64,000 nucleotides of DNA from Stappia stellulata (GCF_020176715.1 NZ_JAIVMF010000015.1:56130-120129); one strand, 5' to 3'. Positions 39,186 to 55,462 are shown, counted from the first letter of the stretch. Translations and numbers: made by a program. Notes: generated from the sequence alone by a model not told the origin.

Positions 39186-39487
39186 AGCGTTGCCCTTTCG
39201 GAGAAGGAGAATTCGCACAGTTCCATGAATTCGAAGTCGCCGGTGGCGCGCGTCCAGGCACGTTCCAGCCGGCTGGCCCGGGTGATCGTGGCCGTGCGGC
39301 GAAAGCTCTGGCACTCGCCATAGGGCACGGCGACGGGCGCGCCATGCACCATGACCTCGTCACCCGGATAGACCACCGCGCCATTGTCGAAGCGAACGTG
39401 GGCGCCGAGCTGGTCGAAGGTGTTGTTGATCTCCACGGTGCAGGGCACCTCGACGCGCTTGCGCGACAAGAGGGACAGTTTCGCCAT
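39182..39487 (-). CDS. bciE: Probable AcsF accessory subunit BciE
   Basis: 101-residue soluble protein ([33 protein letters not shown]..) directly upstream of and translationally coupled to acsF. In alphaproteobacteria the AcsF cyclase needs a small partner, BciE, encoded beside acsF. The size and position here match, but I cannot align it without a search. The ATG at 39487 sits 7 nt from GGAGG; ATG 39493 gives an ATGA overlap with puhC but lies too close to that site. Confidence 0.7.
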   Translation of the reverse strand: MAKLSLLSRKRVEVPCTVEINNTFDQLGAHVRFDNGAVVYPGDEVMVHGAPVAVPYGECQSFRRTATITRASRLERAWTRATGDFEFMELCEFSFSERATL

Positions 39488-39489
39488 GG

Positions 39490-40008
39490 TCATTCCTCCC
39501 CTTTATTGCCCTGGACACCGCGGTCCAGGAATCCGACGAACTGGGCGACGATGTCGGATCCAAAGGCATTGAGATAAATCCGCTCCCCGGTCGCGGTGTC
39601 TGAAATAGAGACCGCGCCGCTGTTCCATCTGATCACGCGATAGGGCAGGTCCTGGCGGGCCTCCGCTACCAGGCGGATCCGCTTCAGTGCGGGCAGCGCC
39701 CCGCCGGCAAAGCCGCCCTTGCCCGGCTCGAGCCGCGCGATGACCTCACCCGAGACCGCATCTGCCACCACGATGATGCCGTCGGCGCGCTCCGAGAATG
39801 CGATGTCGCGCATGTCGACCGGAGTTCCGATCACATTGCGAACCGTGCCGATTTCCGTGCTCTGACCGAAGATCACCGCCGCGAAGACGAAGGCGACCAG
39901 GCCGATGGCACCGAACAGCGGCAGCCGGGGAAAGGCCGACCAGGACGATTGCGGCGCCTGCCGCCGTCCTTGCGAATGCATGTCCTCGGGTCTGGCGTGA
40001 ACGGTCAC
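39490..40008 (-). CDS. puhC: Photosynthetic complex assembly protein PuhC
   Basis: 172-residue protein with a cytosolic N-terminus, one membrane helix (~30-48, LFGAIGLVAFVFAAVIFG) and a periplasmic domain containing DIAFSERADGIIVVADAVSGEVIARLEPG, characteristic of PuhC. It is required for normal RC-LH1 levels in Rhodobacter, possibly in LH1 organisation. It lies 9 bp after puhB. Confidence 0.92.
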   Translation of the reverse strand: MTVHARPEDMHSQGRRQAPQSSWSAFPRLPLFGAIGLVAFVFAAVIFGQSTEIGTVRNVIGTPVDMRDIAFSERADGIIVVADAVSGEVIARLEPGKGGFAGGALPALKRIRLVAEARQDLPYRVIRWNSGAVSISDTATGERIYLNAFGSDIVAQFVGFLDRGVQGNKGEE

Positions 40009-40017
40009 AACTGTCTC

Positions 40018-40713
40018 CTATCCTGTCAGGGACGCAGGCTGGCGCAGGCCGCGCACGACACGGGCCGGACGGCGCTGTGCAACGGCGGGCGCTTCCGCCG
40101 CAGCCTGGTCGGTGTCGCCAAGCTGCGTCTGCAATTCCTTCGCCAGCAGGCTGGCGACGGCGACGACGTCGGGAAGGCAGATCATTGCCGGCTCGGGATG
40201 GGCGAAGCGCCACCCGCGCGCATGCGGCCACAGGATCAGCCAGGACAGACGAACGTCGGGCTTGAGCTTCAAGGCGATGGTGCCGCTGCCGTCGCCGCGC
40301 TTGTCGACACTGGCGCTGACGATTTCGGCGAAGGGCAGATTGAAGGTCACCGACAGCGCGACGCCGATGCGAAACACCACGCGGGCGTTGGTGATCGTAT
40401 AGAGCGTCGTGCGGTTGACCGCCCAGGCGAAGCCCTCGGCGAGCAGGAGCACGATGGCGGCCATCGTGGTCAGCGCCCCGGCCGAAAACAGCACATAGCC
40501 GAACGGCCGACCGTCATAATATCCCGCCACCAGCGCCCAGGCGATGATCGCGAGGAAATAGGCGGCGATCCAGCGCGTCTTCAGAACGCGCCTTGCGACA
40601 TGACGCATCTCGGGGCGGCCCTGCCAGAGGATGAATTCACCCTCCGGCAGCTCTTCCGGGAGACCCGGAACCGGCTCGAAGTCATGCTCCGGAGATTTGA
40701 CCTGCCCGCTCAT
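40018..40713 (-). CDS. puhB: Reaction-centre assembly protein PuhB
   Basis: 231-residue membrane protein with two or three helices followed by a PH-like domain (RTTLYTITNARVVFRIGVALSVTFNLPF...). The N-terminus LPEGEFILWQGRPEMRHVARRVLKTRW is the family hallmark. In Rhodobacter PuhB is a dimeric factor aiding RC assembly. Its start overlaps the puhA stop by 4 bp. Confidence 0.93.
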   Translation of the reverse strand: MSGQVKSPEHDFEPVPGLPEELPEGEFILWQGRPEMRHVARRVLKTRWIAAYFLAIIAWALVAGYYDGRPFGYVLFSAGALTTMAAIVLLLAEGFAWAVNRTTLYTITNARVVFRIGVALSVTFNLPFAEIVSASVDKRGDGSGTIALKLKPDVRLSWLILWPHARGWRFAHPEPAMICLPDVVAVASLLAKELQTQLGDTDQAAAEAPAVAQRRPARVVRGLRQPASLTG

Positions 40714-41498
40714 ACCAGCGGCTCCGCGCGCTGCGGCGTGGCGTAGAGCTGGCCGGCACCGTAGTAGGCAACCACCTTCTCTTCTTCCAGCAGCGTCACC
40801 TGGTCCGCGCCGGCAAGGCCCGGAACATTCGCGAATTGCTCGGAGGTAATCGCATGGACGTAGACCACCTTCACACCGCCGCGCGCCTCCTTGTAGACGC
40901 AGAACGTCATCGGCAGGAGCACGGTCCGCTTGGCCTCGTCGGCCCCGATCTCGACCTCGAGATAACGGATCATCTGCTCCGAGCGGTCGACCCAGATGTC
41001 GGTCACCGTGCCGGCCAGCGCCTTGTCGCAGCCGAACACCCGCATGCCGCGCGGATCCCTGTCCTGGGTGGCGACGGAATAGTCGGTGGCGACCCGCATG
41101 GGAACGATCTTCGGCGTTCCCTCATGCGTCTGGTCGGGGCGGTCCGCGCGCTCAGCCCACGATCCCGGACCAACGCCACCAAGCATCGGATCGCCCGTCG
41201 GCTGGAGCGGCGCACCGGGGAAGCGCGCCGTGCGCTCCGCCGCAATCGGACGCGTGTCCCGGTCGTTGTTGGGAAAGGAGACGGTGCCATTGCCATGCGG
41301 CAGGACGAAGGTCTTGGGCTCGGCCAGGAAGAGCCAGGGGTCCTTGTTGAAGGCGCGCGTGGTGTCATTCTCCAGCGGGTAGCCCTCGCGCCGGTCTTCC
41401 TTGCGGATGTACCAGATCAGGCTCGCGAAAAAGACCCAGAACGCATAGAGCGTGACTTGAGCGACATCGATGCTACCAACAATTGATCCGGTTTCCAT
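40710..41498 (-). CDS. puhA: Photosynthetic reaction centre H subunit
   Basis: 262-residue H subunit with a single N-terminal membrane helix (~12-31, VAQVTLYAFWVFFASLIWYI) followed by REDRREGYPLE and a cytoplasmic beta-rich domain. That domain caps L and M and carries protons to QB. FNKDPWLFLAEPKTFVLPHG and GTVTDIWVDRSEQMIRYLEVE are conserved. It follows lhaA by 27 bp. Confidence 0.97.
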   Translation of the reverse strand: METGSIVGSIDVAQVTLYAFWVFFASLIWYIRKEDRREGYPLENDTTRAFNKDPWLFLAEPKTFVLPHGNGTVSFPNNDRDTRPIAAERTARFPGAPLQPTGDPMLGGVGPGSWAERADRPDQTHEGTPKIVPMRVATDYSVATQDRDPRGMRVFGCDKALAGTVTDIWVDRSEQMIRYLEVEIGADEAKRTVLLPMTFCVYKEARGGVKVVYVHAITSEQFANVPGLAGADQVTLLEEEKVVAYYGAGQLYATPQRAEPLV

Positions 41499-41525
41499 GA
41501 CGGACCTCCCTTTGTCATTCCCGGC

Positions 41526-42968
41526 TCATCCCGGAAGATCGGCCAACCCGAACTGCCTGAGCCCATCGCGCCCGCCCGCAAACCGCTTGCCCGCAAGCGG
41601 TCCGAGAACGGCCAAACTCATGAAAAGAAGTACGATTTCAATATTGTAGACCACGTTGTACCCGGTGGATGCGGTCGTCAGGGCCGCGCCCAGGCTGCCG
41701 TCCAGCGCCAGCATGTTGACCACGTCGCGGGTGATGCCGCCGATGGCGAGACCAAGGCCGATGGCGGTGGCCTGCACCGCGCTGAAGGCGCCGATGGCAA
41801 AGCCCGCGTCGGTCTGGTCCGCCAGGTCCATTGCCGCCAGCATGGTGCCGACAGCAAACAGGCCGCCGCCGAAGCCGATCGCCAGCGTGCCGAAGCGAAA
41901 CAGGGCGGCGGAACCGACCGGGCCGGAGAAGATGACCGCCGCGAAGGCGAAAATGCCAACCAGCGCGCCGCAGGCCGCCAGGCGGTGCATGTTCATGCCC
42001 CGGAGCAGCAAGCGACCGGCCAATGCGAAGCCGGCAAGCGTCCCGGCCGCCCAGACGGCGGTCAGAAGCGTGGTCTGGCTGACGCTGAGGCCCAGAATCT
42101 CGCCGCCATAGGGCTCCAGCAGGACATCCTGCATGCTGAAGGCCGCCGATCCGAGACCGACCCCGATCAGGAAACGCGCCATATGCGGGTTCTGTCGATA
42201 GGCCGCAAGCGCGTCCTTGAAACCCTGCACTTCCCGCCCTGCCCGGGTGGCCTGCGGCCGGCGCGGCTCCTGCTTCCACAAAGCCACCACGTTGATCAGC
42301 ACGGTCACGACGGCGGCGCCCTGCACCACCTGGATGAGGCGCATCGCGGAAAAGTCGGCGAGCAGCAACCCGAAGGCGAGCGAGGCGAGGATCATGCCGA
42401 CGAGCAGCATGACGTAGACCAGGGCGACGACGCGCGGACGGGTCTCTTCGGCGGCAAGGTCGGTCGCAAGCGCCAGGCCCGCCGTCTGCGCCATATGCAT
42501 GCCGATGCCGGTCAGCAGGAAGGCGAAGGCGGCGGCCACCGGCCCGGCCCACTCGGGTCCGAGCGTTTGCGACTGAAGCAGGAGAAGCGCAAAGGGCATG
42601 AAGGCGAGACCGCCGAACTGCATCAGCGTTCCCAGCCAGAGGAAGGGCACGCGACGCCAGCCGAGCGCGGAGACATAGGTGTCGGACCGGTGCCCCATGA
42701 GCACGCGGAAGGGCGCTGCAAGCACCGGAATGGCGACCATCACCGCGACAAGACTGGTGGGAACGCCGAGTTCCAGGATCATCACCCGGTTCAGCGTGCC
42801 CGTCAGCAGGACCGCGGCCATGCCGACGGAGACCTGAAACAGCGACAGGCGCAGCAGCCGCGCGAGCGGCAGGTCGGGAGACGCGGCATCGGCAAACGGC
42901 AGGAACCGCGTGCCCAGCCGCTGCCAGAACCCGATCATGCGCTGCATTGCGCGGCTGCCGACGGTCAT
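41526..42968 (-). CDS. lhaA: LH1 assembly protein LhaA (PucC/BCD family)
   Basis: 480-residue, twelve-helix MFS-like protein of the BCD (BChl delivery) family. Features include LLRLSLFQVSVGMAAVLLTGTLNRVMILEL and FRVLMGHRSDTYVSALGWRRVPFLW. LhaA assists LH1 assembly, probably by handing over BChl. Gene order bchM-lhaA-puhA identifies it among family members. The start overlaps bchM by 4 bp. Confidence 0.95.
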   Translation of the reverse strand: MTVGSRAMQRMIGFWQRLGTRFLPFADAASPDLPLARLLRLSLFQVSVGMAAVLLTGTLNRVMILELGVPTSLVAVMVAIPVLAAPFRVLMGHRSDTYVSALGWRRVPFLWLGTLMQFGGLAFMPFALLLLQSQTLGPEWAGPVAAAFAFLLTGIGMHMAQTAGLALATDLAAEETRPRVVALVYVMLLVGMILASLAFGLLLADFSAMRLIQVVQGAAVVTVLINVVALWKQEPRRPQATRAGREVQGFKDALAAYRQNPHMARFLIGVGLGSAAFSMQDVLLEPYGGEILGLSVSQTTLLTAVWAAGTLAGFALAGRLLLRGMNMHRLAACGALVGIFAFAAVIFSGPVGSAALFRFGTLAIGFGGGLFAVGTMLAAMDLADQTDAGFAIGAFSAVQATAIGLGLAIGGITRDVVNMLALDGSLGAALTTASTGYNVVYNIEIVLLFMSLAVLGPLAGKRFAGGRDGLRQFGLADLPG

Positions 42969-43678
42969 GACCGTGTCACCTCCATCGACTGGGAAATGTA
43001 GAAGCCGCTGGAGACGCGGGTGCTGTGTCCGGTCTTCCAGCCTTCAAGCCTTGCATCGCGCTCGAGACGGCGCGCCATGCGCTCGAGCGACGCCGGCTCG
43101 ATCGCCGGCGCACGGTCGCCGCGCGGGAACAGCCGCCCGATGGTGTGCATCGTCGCAAGCAACGGCGTGCGGGGGGCAAGCGTGAACAGGATCCTGTTTT
43201 CCGTGTGCCCGGCAAGGCGCGCCACCGCCGTCACGACATCCTCGGCCCGGTAGTGGATGAGCGAATCCATGGCCACCACCGCATCGAAACGCCCATGCGC
43301 ATCGCTGAGCATGTCACCGGCCGCGAAGTGGATATGCGCCGCGAGGCCGGCAGCCTCCGCCTGGCCTTCGGCGAAGCGCACCATCTCCGGCGAGAGATCG
43401 ATGCCGACGACATCGGCGCCGCGCCGCGCAAGCTCCAGGGACAAATGCCCCGCCCCGCAGCCGGCATCGAGAACCCGCCAGCCGGCGAGATCATCGGGCA
43501 GGCCGGCCAGCAGCGTCGCCCGCATCCGGTCGCGGCCGGCCCGCACGGTGGCGCGGATCCGTCCCAGCGGCTCGTCGCTGGCGAACTTCTTCCAGGCATC
43601 CACCGCCGTGCGGTCGAAATAGACCTGCAACTCGCCTCTGCGGCGGACGTAGCTTGCATCGGGCATCGCCTGTGTCAT
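42965..43678 (-). CDS. bchM: Magnesium-protoporphyrin O-methyltransferase
   Basis: Methylates the ring-C propionate of Mg-protoporphyrin with SAM, upstream of AcsF. The 237 residues have VLDAGCGAGHLSLELARRG and GIDLSPEMV (~68-100) and the family C-terminus with IEPASLERMARRL and GFYISQSMEV. It lies 12 bp after bchL. Confidence 0.96.
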   Translation of the reverse strand: MTQAMPDASYVRRRGELQVYFDRTAVDAWKKFASDEPLGRIRATVRAGRDRMRATLLAGLPDDLAGWRVLDAGCGAGHLSLELARRGADVVGIDLSPEMVRFAEGQAEAAGLAAHIHFAAGDMLSDAHGRFDAVVAMDSLIHYRAEDVVTAVARLAGHTENRILFTLAPRTPLLATMHTIGRLFPRGDRAPAIEPASLERMARRLERDARLEGWKTGHSTRVSSGFYISQSMEVTRS

Positions 43679-43690
43679 CCCGCTTGATCC

Positions 43691-48352
<4,662 letters not shown>

Positions 48353-48378
<26 letters not shown>

Positions 48379-49945
48379 CGTACAGGGTCTCTACTGTTAT
48401 GGGCGCCACTCCGCGTTCGGCGGCAAAACGCTCGGTGTTGCGCCTTGCCTTGCCGCGGACGAAAAACGGGATCTTGCGAAGCTCCTTTTCCGCATCATTG
48501 GTCCAGCCGGCCGGCAGTGTTTCGGCCGCCGGCGCGTGGATGTCGCCTTGGGGTGCGGCACCCGTGTGCGCCGCGTTCGCCGCAGCCGCCTGGTCTTGCC
48601 GGTCCGCCTTGCCGCCCAGCGCCGCGAGATGCGACGCCTCGGCGGTGTCGTTGAATTCGAAATCCTCGCGGAACATCCCGAGCAGGTGCTCTTCCAGCCC
48701 CATCATCAGCGGGTGCACCCAGCTGTCGAAGATCACGTTGGCGCCCTCGAACCCCATCTGCGGCGAATAGCGTGCGGGGAAATCCTGGACATGAACGGGC
48801 GAGGAAATCACCGCGCAGGGAAGCCGCAACCGCTTGGCGACATGACGCTCCATCTGGGTGCCGAGCACCAGTTCGGGCTGCGCCGCGACGATCGCGTCCT
48901 CGACCTCCAGGTGGTCATCGGTGATCAATGCCTCGACGCCGTGGTCCGCCGCGGCGGCGCGCACATCCCTGGCGAACTCGCGGGCGTAGGTGCCCAGCCC
49001 GCAGACCTTGAAGCCGAGCTCGTCCCGGCAGATCCGGGCGGCGGCGACCGCATGGGTGGCATCGCCGAAGATGAACACCCGCTTGCCGGTCAGATAGTTG
49101 GAATCGATGGAGCGGGCATACCAGGACAGCCGCTCGCCGAGCGCCTCGAGCGCCGGCTCAGGATCGACACCGGCAAGCGCCGCGATCTCGCACACGAAGT
49201 CGCGTGTCGCCGTCGCGCCGATCGGAATGGTGGCGCTGCGCGGCTGCTTGAAGGTGCGCTCCAGCCAGCGTGCGGCCGTATCGGCGATCTCGGGGTAGAG
49301 CACGACGTTGAAATCCGCCTCGGGAAGGCGTGCGATGTCGGCGGGCGTCGCGCCGAGCGGCGCAATCACGTTCACCGGCACGCCCAACGCGTCAAGAATA
49401 CCCTTCACCTCGCGGATGTCGTCGCGGTTGCGAAAGCCGAGCGCGGTGGAGCCGAGGATGTTGCAGGTCTTGCGGGTCCGCCCCGAGCGGTCGGGCGGGG
49501 CAATGCCGCCGCAGAACCCGCGCACCAGCCGGTAGAAGGTTTCGGCCGCGCCCCAGTTTTCCTTTTTCTGATAGGACGGCAGCTCCAGCGGGATCACCGG
49601 GATCGACAGGCCGAGCGCCTTTGCAAGCCCTGCGGGATCGTCCTGGATCAGTTCCGCCGTGCAGGAGGCGCCGACCAGAATGGCCTGCGGCTGGAACCGC
49701 TCGACCGCGTGCTGGCAGGCGGTCTTGAACACCTCGGCCGTGTCCTTGCCCAGATCACGCGCCTGGAAGGTCGTATAGGTCACCGGCGGACGCGACTTGC
49801 GCCGCTCGATCATCGTGAACAGAAGGTCGGCGTAGGTGTCGCCCTGGGGCGCGTGCAGCACATAGTGCAAGCCGCTCATCGACGCGGCAATGCGCATCGC
49901 ACCCACATGCGGCGGTCCTTCATATGTCCAAACGGCCAGCTGCAT
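48353..49945 (-). CDS. bchB: Light-independent protochlorophyllide reductase subunit B
   Basis: NifK-like subunit of dark-operative protochlorophyllide reductase, 530 residues. It begins [20 protein letters not shown] and includes [14 protein letters not shown] with a cluster cysteine and [23 protein letters not shown]. The C-terminal [25 protein letters not shown] is the BchB helical region. A ~35-residue Ala/Gly/Gln-rich linker precedes it. It lies 3 bp after bchN. Confidence 0.97.
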
Positions 49946-49948
49946 CGT

Positions 49949-51890
<1,942 letters not shown>

Positions 51891-52106
51891 TTATGTTTCG
51901 TTTACACAAAAAATAAAGTGTGACATTGTATCGCCAGTGGAAAAAATCCACCCCACATACCGCCCGTCCGGGCGATGGATCAGCGGACGGCGGAAGACAA
52001 CAGGACCAGGTTCCCAACAGTGCTGCGACATTTTGCGGCTCCCTCGCGCCGCGATCCGACCCGCATCAGGCACTTGCAGGGCCGAGAAACGGACCGGTCT
52101 GGAACC

Positions 52107-52988
52107 ATGCACAGAGCGGGATTAGACACGCGCGGCGCGTTTGACGAGCGCGCAAGACATGCGATCGTGAGCATCGGCATGCCGCCGGTCACGACAACAA
52201 CGCGCGACCTCCACGGCATGGCACATCGCGTCTTGCGCGAGGTTGCGGCGCGCCACGGACCGACCTCCAGACATGCCCGCAATCCGGCCTGCGATCTGGC
52301 CAAGCGGATCAAGGCCCGCGTCTGCGACCCGACCTCCACCGTTGCTGCGGACGCGGCCTTCGCGCTGATCGCGGACAGTGCGTTGACCACCCAGGACCGG
52401 CTTGAGGTCCTGGAAACCGTTGCCCGGGCGATCGGCGACGACTGGAACGACGACGCGACGTCCTTCCTCGACGTGACCATCGCGATGGGTCGGCTGCAAT
52501 GCGTGATGCGGCGAATCTGCCAATTGGAAAGCGCGGGGCGACCGGAAAAGACAAACGGCAGATGTCTACTTCTGGTTCCGGCTCAGGAGCATCACACTTT
52601 TGGGGTGTGCATTCTGGAAGAAATATTGCGGGCGTTCGGCTGGGAAACCGACCTCTTTCAGGTTGAATCAATTGATTTTCTTGAAAAAAGGTTAGACAAG
52701 GCACAAATCGATATCGTTTGTTTCTCTTGGACAAACGCTGCGCTTGCCTCAATTGCCGGTGACTGTGTGAAGGCTGTCGAAAGAATCCCTGCGCCGCAAC
52801 GCCCCGCCATCATTTCGGGCGGCCATGCAGCGGGACAAAATCCCGCATGGCTGGTTCGCCTTGGCGTGGACTATGTTTGCGACAGCATCCATGTCGCGCT
52901 GCAGATCGCCGACATTCACCTGCGTGAACTCCGGGCCGATCTTACCTTCCCGGATTTGCGGCACGCCCCACAAGACACACGGCCGTGA
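52107..52988 (+). CDS. aerR: AerR/PpaA, B12-binding antirepressor of PpsR
   Basis: Cobalamin-binding regulator that modulates PpsR/CrtJ in response to light. Residues ~140-280 form the B12-type domain with LLVPAQEHHTFGVCILEEILRAFGW (histidine near the cofactor) and IISGGHAAGQNPAWLVRLGVDYV. It lies 7 bp before ppsR, the classical arrangement. The start is uncertain: ATG 52107 gives 293 residues. An ATG at 51975 would add 44 residues of non-conserved, Arg-rich sequence with poorer codon use. Rhodobacter AerR is known to have long and short forms. Confidence 0.88.
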   Translation: MHRAGLDTRGAFDERARHAIVSIGMPPVTTTTRDLHGMAHRVLREVAARHGPTSRHARNPACDLAKRIKARVCDPTSTVAADAAFALIADSALTTQDRLEVLETVARAIGDDWNDDATSFLDVTIAMGRLQCVMRRICQLESAGRPEKTNGRCLLLVPAQEHHTFGVCILEEILRAFGWETDLFQVESIDFLEKRLDKAQIDIVCFSWTNAALASIAGDCVKAVERIPAPQRPAIISGGHAAGQNPAWLVRLGVDYVCDSIHVALQIADIHLRELRADLTFPDLRHAPQDTRP

Positions 52989-52995
52989 TTCCGCC

Positions 52996-54456
52996 ATGCA
53001 AATCAACAATATCCGATCCAAACCCCGCCTCTTTGAGGCATCAGCCAACCGCTTCGACAATGTGAGCGTCGAAACGGCTGCCCAGCTCGCCTCTCTCGGA
53101 TCGGACATCTCGCTGCTGATTTCGCGGGACGGGACCGTCCTCGACATTGCCTACGCGGACGGCACGCTTGCCGGCTACAATGTCGAAGGCTGGGTCGGTC
53201 GCAAGTGGCGGGACACCGTCACCGTCGAATCGACGGAGAAGGTCGATTCGCTTCTGGCAGATATCCAAAGCGCCTCTCCGACGCGCCGGCGGCAGGTCAA
53301 CCACCCCGGCCCCGCCACCGGCATGCCCGACCTTCCCGTCGATTACCGGCTCGTCGCGGTAGATGGCCTCAACTGCTGGATGGCACTCGGCGACGACCTG
53401 CGCAAGATCGCGTCGATCCAGAACCAGTTGCTCAACGCGCAGCTGGAGCTTGAGCGCGAGTATCGGAAGATCCGCGATGCGGAGACGCGGTACCGCACCA
53501 TCTTCCAGAAACTCAGCCAGCCGATCTTGATCGTCGACGGAACGGACCGGAAGATCGTGGACGCCAATCTTGCGGCATCGCGCACCCTGTTGCGCCCCGT
53601 GGGCAAGCTGATCGGCGAAAACATCATTTCCCTGTTTGAATCCGGTCATCGCGACATGCTCGGGGAACTGATGAGCGAGGCGCAGCACAGCGGCACGGCC
53701 CGGGCGGCGGTGGCGCGTCTGGCGGAGGTCGATGTCGAGCAGTCGGTCGCGCTCGAGCCGTTTCGCGAGAACGGGCGCAACAGCCTGTTCCTGCGCCTGT
53801 CGCCCCCGCCGGGCGCGCATGAGAACGATGACGCGGTAAACCGCGACGCAACCGACGTTTTCGAAACGCTGCCGGAAAGCCTTGTCACCATCGGCATGAA
53901 GGGCACGATCGAGAACCTGAACGATGCCTTCCTCGACATGGTCGGCCTGCTCAACAAGGAGCGGCTGATCGGCCGCAACCTCAACAACTGGCTCGGCGGT
54001 TCCGCCGTGGATCTCAATGTCCTGCTCGCGAAGGTCCGCGACGAGGGATCGGTGCGCCAGTTTGCAACGGTCATCCGCGACGACCTTGGCGGAGTCAAAC
54101 CGGTAACCGTCTCCGCCGGGCGATTTGCCCATGGCGGCCACGAAAGCGTCTGCCTGCTGATCGGCGGCGCGGCCAAGCGGGAATCCGCCCTGGGCATGTC
54201 GGCTGCCAGCCTGGCGCCCGACGGTGCGGACTTCTCCGAACTGATCGGACGCGTGCCGCTCAAGGAGCTAATCCGGGAGGCCGTCGACGTCATCGAGAAA
54301 ATGTGCATCGAGGCCGCCCTGCGCCAGACCGACAACAACCGCGCCTCGGCCGCGGACCTGCTGGGGCTCAGCCGGCAAAGCCTCTACATCAAGCTGCGCC
54401 GCCACGGCCTCGAGGATTTCGGCGGCGGCGGGCGGGGGTCTGTCAACTCCATTTGA
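52996..54456 (+). CDS. ppsR: Photosynthesis gene repressor PpsR/CrtJ
   Basis: Redox- and light-responsive repressor of bch, crt and puf genes. The 486 residues form an N-terminal PAS-like domain (~25-135), a linker helix (LLNAQLELEREYRKIRDAE), two PAS domains (~160-270 and ~285-400), and a C-terminal Fis-type HTH (IEAALRQTDNNRASAADLLGLSRQSLYIKLRRHGL). C437 just before the HTH corresponds to the redox cysteine of CrtJ; I see no cysteine in the first internal PAS region. The ATG at 52996 follows aerR. Candidate binding sites occur across the window. Confidence 0.95.
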   Translation: MQINNIRSKPRLFEASANRFDNVSVETAAQLASLGSDISLLISRDGTVLDIAYADGTLAGYNVEGWVGRKWRDTVTVESTEKVDSLLADIQSASPTRRRQVNHPGPATGMPDLPVDYRLVAVDGLNCWMALGDDLRKIASIQNQLLNAQLELEREYRKIRDAETRYRTIFQKLSQPILIVDGTDRKIVDANLAASRTLLRPVGKLIGENIISLFESGHRDMLGELMSEAQHSGTARAAVARLAEVDVEQSVALEPFRENGRNSLFLRLSPPPGAHENDDAVNRDATDVFETLPESLVTIGMKGTIENLNDAFLDMVGLLNKERLIGRNLNNWLGGSAVDLNVLLAKVRDEGSVRQFATVIRDDLGGVKPVTVSAGRFAHGGHESVCLLIGGAAKRESALGMSAASLAPDGADFSELIGRVPLKELIREAVDVIEKMCIEAALRQTDNNRASAADLLGLSRQSLYIKLRRHGLEDFGGGGRGSVNSI

Positions 54457-54478
54457 CGAGTGTCAATTCAGATTGACA
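54441..54478. promoter_or_regulatory. PpsR/CrtJ site pair at the ppsR/bchG junction
   Basis: A one-mismatch site TGTCAACTCCATTTGACG (54441-54458) covers the ppsR stop codon, and an exact site TGTCAATTCAGATTGACA (54461-54478) follows, starts 20 bp apart. The bchG ATG is 30 bp downstream, so they probably repress bchG-bch2-bchP. Confidence 0.8.
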
Positions 54479-54507
54479 ACCCCATGTGTCCAGCCTAGCA
54501 TTTTTGC

Positions 54508-55425
54508 ATGGTTGCACGATCCTTCCCAAAGACGGGCCAGCGCGCGGCGACATGGCCCACACCAGCGGCGGTGCTTGAGCTTCTGAAGCCGATCACCTGG
54601 TTTCCGCCAATGTGGGCCTATGGCTGCGGCATGATCGCCAGCGGCGCCGATCTCGGCAGCCGCTGGGCCTATGTCGCCGGCGGCATCCTGCTCGCCGGTC
54701 CGATGATCTGCGGCACCAGCCAGGCGGTGAACGACTGGTACGACCGCCATGTCGATGCCATCAACGAGCCGAACCGGGTCATTCCGTCGGGCCGCATGCC
54801 CGGACGCTGGGGGCTTTGGGTTGCCATCGCCGGATCGCTGTTGTCGCTTCTGCTTGCCGCTCTCCTTGGCATCTGGGTGTTCGTGGCGGCGGTGATCGGC
54901 CTGGTCTTCGCCTGGATCTACAGCATGCCGCCGCTGCGGCTGAAGCAGGACGGCTGGCAGGGTAACGCGGCCGTTGGCCTCTCGTATGAAACGCTGCCCT
55001 GGCTGACCGCCGTCGCCGCCGCGACCAACGCCCTGCCGGACTGGCGCACCGGTCTGATCGCGCTGCTCTACGGCCTTGGCGCGCACGGCATCATGACGCT
55101 CAACGATTTCAAGGCGATCGAGGGCGACCGGCAGATGGGCATCCGCTCGCTGCCCGCCCGCTACGGCCCCCAGGCAGCGGCGAGACTGGCCTGTCTCACC
55201 ATGGCGCTCGCGCAGCTTGCGGTGGTCGCCGCGCTGCTCGCCTGGGGCCGCCCCTTCTTCGCCGCCGCGATCGCGGGACTAACGCTTGTCCAGCTCGTGT
55301 GCATGGCCCGTTTCCTGAAGGACCCGATCGCCCGCGCCGTCTGGTACAGCGCCATCGGCGTCGGCCTCTATGTGACGGGAATGGTGATCGCGGCCTTCGC
55401 GCTGCGCGGGCTCGTCTCCGCCTGA
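54508..55425 (+). CDS. bchG: Bacteriochlorophyll synthase
   Basis: UbiA-family membrane prenyltransferase attaching the geranylgeranyl/phytyl chain to bacteriochlorophyllide a. The 305 residues carry the two Asp motifs NDWYDRHVDAINEPNRVIPSG (~75-95) and NDFKAIEGDRQMGIRSLP (~199-216), with about eight to nine helices. The ATG at 54508 comes 51 bp after ppsR. Confidence 0.96.
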   Translation: MVARSFPKTGQRAATWPTPAAVLELLKPITWFPPMWAYGCGMIASGADLGSRWAYVAGGILLAGPMICGTSQAVNDWYDRHVDAINEPNRVIPSGRMPGRWGLWVAIAGSLLSLLLAALLGIWVFVAAVIGLVFAWIYSMPPLRLKQDGWQGNAAVGLSYETLPWLTAVAAATNALPDWRTGLIALLYGLGAHGIMTLNDFKAIEGDRQMGIRSLPARYGPQAAARLACLTMALAQLAVVAALLAWGRPFFAAAIAGLTLVQLVCMARFLKDPIARAVWYSAIGVGLYVTGMVIAAFALRGLVSA

Positions 55426-55462
55426 CGGGGCCGCTCGACACTGGAATTGACGGAGAGATCGA

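Noticed and set aside
51894..51911. A possible second PpsR site upstream of bchF (TGTTTCGTTTACACAAAA)
   Set aside because: Only one half-site matches; too weak to call.
53041..54141. A 366-codon minus-strand frame opposite ppsR
   Set aside because: Antisense to ppsR; no recognisable protein features.
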